DNA of 23,914 nt from Alistipes sp. CAG:514. Lineage in GTDB: Bacteria > Bacteroidota > Bacteroidia > Bacteroidales > UBA932. The notes under the pieces were generated by a model that made no database searches, was not told the DNA's origin, and saw nothing but the letters and a program-made list of their open reading frames with translations. Positions 21,723 to 23,914 of the stretch are shown piece after piece (within the stretch, counting starts at the first letter, position 1; every line of letters starts with the position of its first letter). The translations under genes were made by a program, and so were the position numbers. Where the stretch lies: the NCBI GenBank assembly GCA_000431015.1, contig HF986029.1, positions 1 to 23,914 of the forward strand, given 5' to 3'.

Positions 21723-23834
21723 ATGAGGAAATTATTTGTTTCCATCGCCGCCGCCCTTATGCTGGGGTTCAGCGCGATGGCTGACGAGGGGATGTGGATG
21801 CTTCCGCTCCTCCAGAAACTCAATGCAGGCGCAATGAAGGATCTCGGTTGCAGGCTCACCCCTGACCAGATCTACAGCGTGAACCATTCTTCACTCAAGG
21901 ACGCGATCGTCATCTTCGGCGGGGGCTGCACCGGAGAGATGATCTCCGACAAAGGTCTGCTGGTGACGAACCACCATTGCGGCTACAGCAGCATCCAGCA
22001 GCTCTCTTCCGACGAGCACAACTACCTTGAGGACGGATTCTGGGCGATGAACAGCAACGAGGAGATTCCGGTACCGGGGCTTTCGGTCACCTTCCTTGTG
22101 AACATGAGCGATGTCACCGAGGCCATCGAGGGTGCCAAGTCCGACGAGGAGAGAAAGGCTGTCTCAGAGGCTCTTGTGAAAGACTCCGAGGAGAGGAATC
22201 CCGGATGCGACGTGGAGTTGACATCTTTTTACAACAACAATGTACACTACATAATCGTCTACAAGGTCTTCAGGGACATCCGTTTCGTGGGAGCGCCTCC
22301 GGCATCCATCGGAAAGTTCGGCGGCGAGACCGACAACTGGATGTGGCCTCGTCACACGGGCGACTTCTCGATGTTCAGGGTCTATGCGGGAAAGGACAAT
22401 GAGCCGGCTGAATATTCAGAGGACAACGTCCCTTACGTGCCGAAGCAGTCTTTGAGGATCTCCCTCAAGGGCATCAACGAGGGCGACTACACGATGATCA
22501 TGGGCTACCCTGGCCGCACCCAGAGGTACCAGACAGAGGCACAGCTGAACCACATGATGGCCCTCAATGACATCGCCATCGAGGCAAGGACACTCCGTCA
22601 GGACATAATGTGGAAATGGATGGAGAAGGATCCTTCGATCAGGCTGAAATATGCCAACAAATATGCGAGCTCGGCGAACGGCTGGAAGAAGTGGATCGGC
22701 GAAAAGAAGGCTTTCAAGGACTTGAACATCATTGAGAAGGAACACGACAAGGAGGCTCGTTTCCAGAAGTGGGTGGACAAGAACAAGAAGCGCCACGGTC
22801 TCTACGGGACAGCCATCGCCGACATCGCCGCCGGGATCAAGGCCAACGAGCAGGTGGATCTCGATGTCAAGCTCTTGAGCGAGACTGTTTTCAGACTTGA
22901 GCTCATGAATTTCACCAGCGCGTTCAACGGCGCTTGGCACAACAGCCTGAAGGCCGGTTCCGACACCGCGGCAGCCACTGCGAAAGGCCTTGAGGCGATG
23001 AAGGCTGTCTATGAGGACTACTACGCGCCTCTGGACAAGGAAGAGACCGCCGCCCTGCTTAAATTCTACAGAGAAAAAGCCAGACCTGAGAACTATCCTG
23101 ACCTTGGAGAGGATTTCGCCACAATGGACATCGACAAGTACGTTGATGAACTGTTCAGGACAACCATATTCACGTCCTACGACAAGGCAAAGGAAGCAAT
23201 AGAGAACGGTGGCAAGGAGGTCACCCTCCACGATCCGGTCAACACGCTCGCCACAGCGCTCGTGAATGTGTTTGTCAAACTGCGCGGAGAGCAGAACCCG
23301 GACGCCGCAAAGAGCATCAGGGCCGCTTCAAAGGCCTACACCGCCGGTCTGATGGAATGGAGCAAGGGCAAGGCAATGTACCCGGACGCCAACTTCACGA
23401 TGAGGCTCACCTACGGCACCGTGAAGTCATATTCCCCAAAAGACGCGCTCAACTACAGATACTACTCCACCATCTACGGCGTGATGGAGAAGGAGGATCC
23501 GAGCAACTACGAGTTCATTGTACCGAACAAGCTTAAGCAACTCTATGTCAAGAGGGACTACGGCCAGTACGCGATGGCCGACGGCAACCTTCCTTGCTGC
23601 TTCCTCACCACCAATGACATCACGGGCGGCAACTCCGGCAGCCCTGTCCTCAACGCCGACGGCGAGCTCATAGGACTGGCCTTCGACGGCAACTGGGAGT
23701 CGATGTCCAGCGACGTGATGTTCGAGCCAGACCTCCAGAGGTGCATCTGCGTGGACATCCGCTACGTCCTCTTCCTAGTGGACAAGTTCGGCGGCGCCGG
23801 CTACCTCCTCCAGGAAATGAACATAGCAAAATAA
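21723..23834 (+). CDS. dpp7: S46-family dipeptidyl-peptidase, DPP7 type
   Basis: A periplasmic serine exopeptidase that releases dipeptides from oligopeptides, central to amino-acid nutrition in Bacteroidales. ATG 21723 is preferred over an in-frame TTG at 21711 because it starts the signal peptide (MRKLFVSIAAALMLGFSAMA, mature DEGMW). At 703 residues it has normal length. The catalytic triad is visible: His85 in TNHHCGY, Asp in WPRHTGDFS (about 214) and Ser638 in GGNSGSPVL. Eighteen residues after the Ser is Gly656 in AFDGNWE; in Porphyromonas enzymes Gly here marks DPP7 (hydrophobic or broad P1) while Arg marks DPP11 (Asp/Glu). It is a single gene with a strong predicted promoter. Confidence 0.93.
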   Translation: MRKLFVSIAAALMLGFSAMADEGMWMLPLLQKLNAGAMKDLGCRLTPDQIYSVNHSSLKDAIVIFGGGCTGEMISDKGLLVTNHHCGYSSIQQLSSDEHNYLEDGFWAMNSNEEIPVPGLSVTFLVNMSDVTEAIEGAKSDEERKAVSEALVKDSEERNPGCDVELTSFYNNNVHYIIVYKVFRDIRFVGAPPASIGKFGGETDNWMWPRHTGDFSMFRVYAGKDNEPAEYSEDNVPYVPKQSLRISLKGINEGDYTMIMGYPGRTQRYQTEAQLNHMMALNDIAIEARTLRQDIMWKWMEKDPSIRLKYANKYASSANGWKKWIGEKKAFKDLNIIEKEHDKEARFQKWVDKNKKRHGLYGTAIADIAAGIKANEQVDLDVKLLSETVFRLELMNFTSAFNGAWHNSLKAGSDTAAATAKGLEAMKAVYEDYYAPLDKEETAALLKFYREKARPENYPDLGEDFATMDIDKYVDELFRTTIFTSYDKAKEAIENGGKEVTLHDPVNTLATALVNVFVKLRGEQNPDAAKSIRAASKAYTAGLMEWSKGKAMYPDANFTMRLTYGTVKSYSPKDALNYRYYSTIYGVMEKEDPSNYEFIVPNKLKQLYVKRDYGQYAMADGNLPCCFLTTNDITGGNSGSPVLNADGELIGLAFDGNWESMSSDVMFEPDLQRCICVDIRYVLFLVDKFGGAGYLLQEMNIAK

Positions 23835-23890
23835 CGAATGACACCCCCAAAAAAATCACAACACTCGGAGCGAAGCGACCGAAGGGGTTT

Positions 23891-23908
23891 CGGGGAATCC
23901 TTTCCCCG
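23891..23908. other. GC-rich hairpin after dpp7
   Basis: CGGGGAA and TTCCCCG (7-bp perfect stem, 4-base loop TCCT) lie 57 bp after the dpp7 stop, without a following T run inside the window. The preceding GCGAAGCGACC shares 10 bases with the REP-like palindrome at 14885. It may be part of a second intergenic repeat or a terminator. Confidence 0.5.
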
Positions 23909-23914
23909 TGCCCC

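Noticed and set aside
1..23914. tRNA genes, rRNA genes, CRISPR arrays
   Set aside because: No tRNA-like cloverleaf with TTCRA arm, no rRNA sequence and no regularly spaced repeat-spacer array was seen.

Overview
This window looks like chromosomal DNA from a member of the order Bacteroidales (phylum Bacteroidota). The reasons are several promoters of the form TTTG-N19-TAnnTTTG, weak Shine-Dalgarno signals, an S46 dipeptidyl-peptidase, an EF-G2-type EF-G paralogue, a transglutaminase-like lipoprotein with an LSSC lipobox, and an AcrAB-type pump fused to its outer-membrane factor. Most of the window is moderately GC-rich; bases 1-1440 are clearly AT-rich and look acquired. No tRNA, rRNA or CRISPR array was seen.

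Layout. (1) 1-1265, minus strand: an AT-rich cluster of small immunity-like genes, including a truncated paralogue at the window edge. (2) 1441-7097, minus: an RND multidrug efflux operon made of an adaptor, a permease and an outer-membrane factor. Permease and outer-membrane factor share one reading frame, and a short deletion breaks the permease frame near 3383. (3) 7098-7623: non-coding DNA with a 14-bp hairpin and scattered TGGCAC motifs. (4) 7624-13034, minus: a four-gene, translationally coupled operon (LysM lipoprotein with a degenerate lytic-transglycosylase fold, two SGNH proteins, an MBOAT acyltransferase). This is probably a cell-envelope glycan O-acylation machine. (5) 13117-14303: a DinD/RhuM-type gene flanked by two 58-bp direct repeats, next to the 3' remnant of an acyltransferase-3 gene. 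(6) 14317-17541, minus: a secreted small protein, a REP-like palindrome and a transglutaminase-like lipoprotein. (7) 17643-19799, minus: an EF-G paralogue whose GTPase residues are altered. (8) 19948-21486: a small protein, a XRE regulator behind three 20-bp iterons, and rnhB broken by a 31-bp tandem duplication. (9) 21637-23834, plus: a DPP7-type S46 peptidase behind a duplicated promoter region.

The main points for follow-up are the coupled LysM/SGNH/SGNH/MBOAT operon, the repeat-flanked DinD-RhuM cassette, the permease/outer-membrane-factor fusion, two genes broken by short-repeat events (permease, rnhB), and strong over-representation of the hexamer GAATAT and the palindromic octamer GAATATTC across all regions. 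All counts were made by eye, and all family assignments come from motif recognition without database searches.
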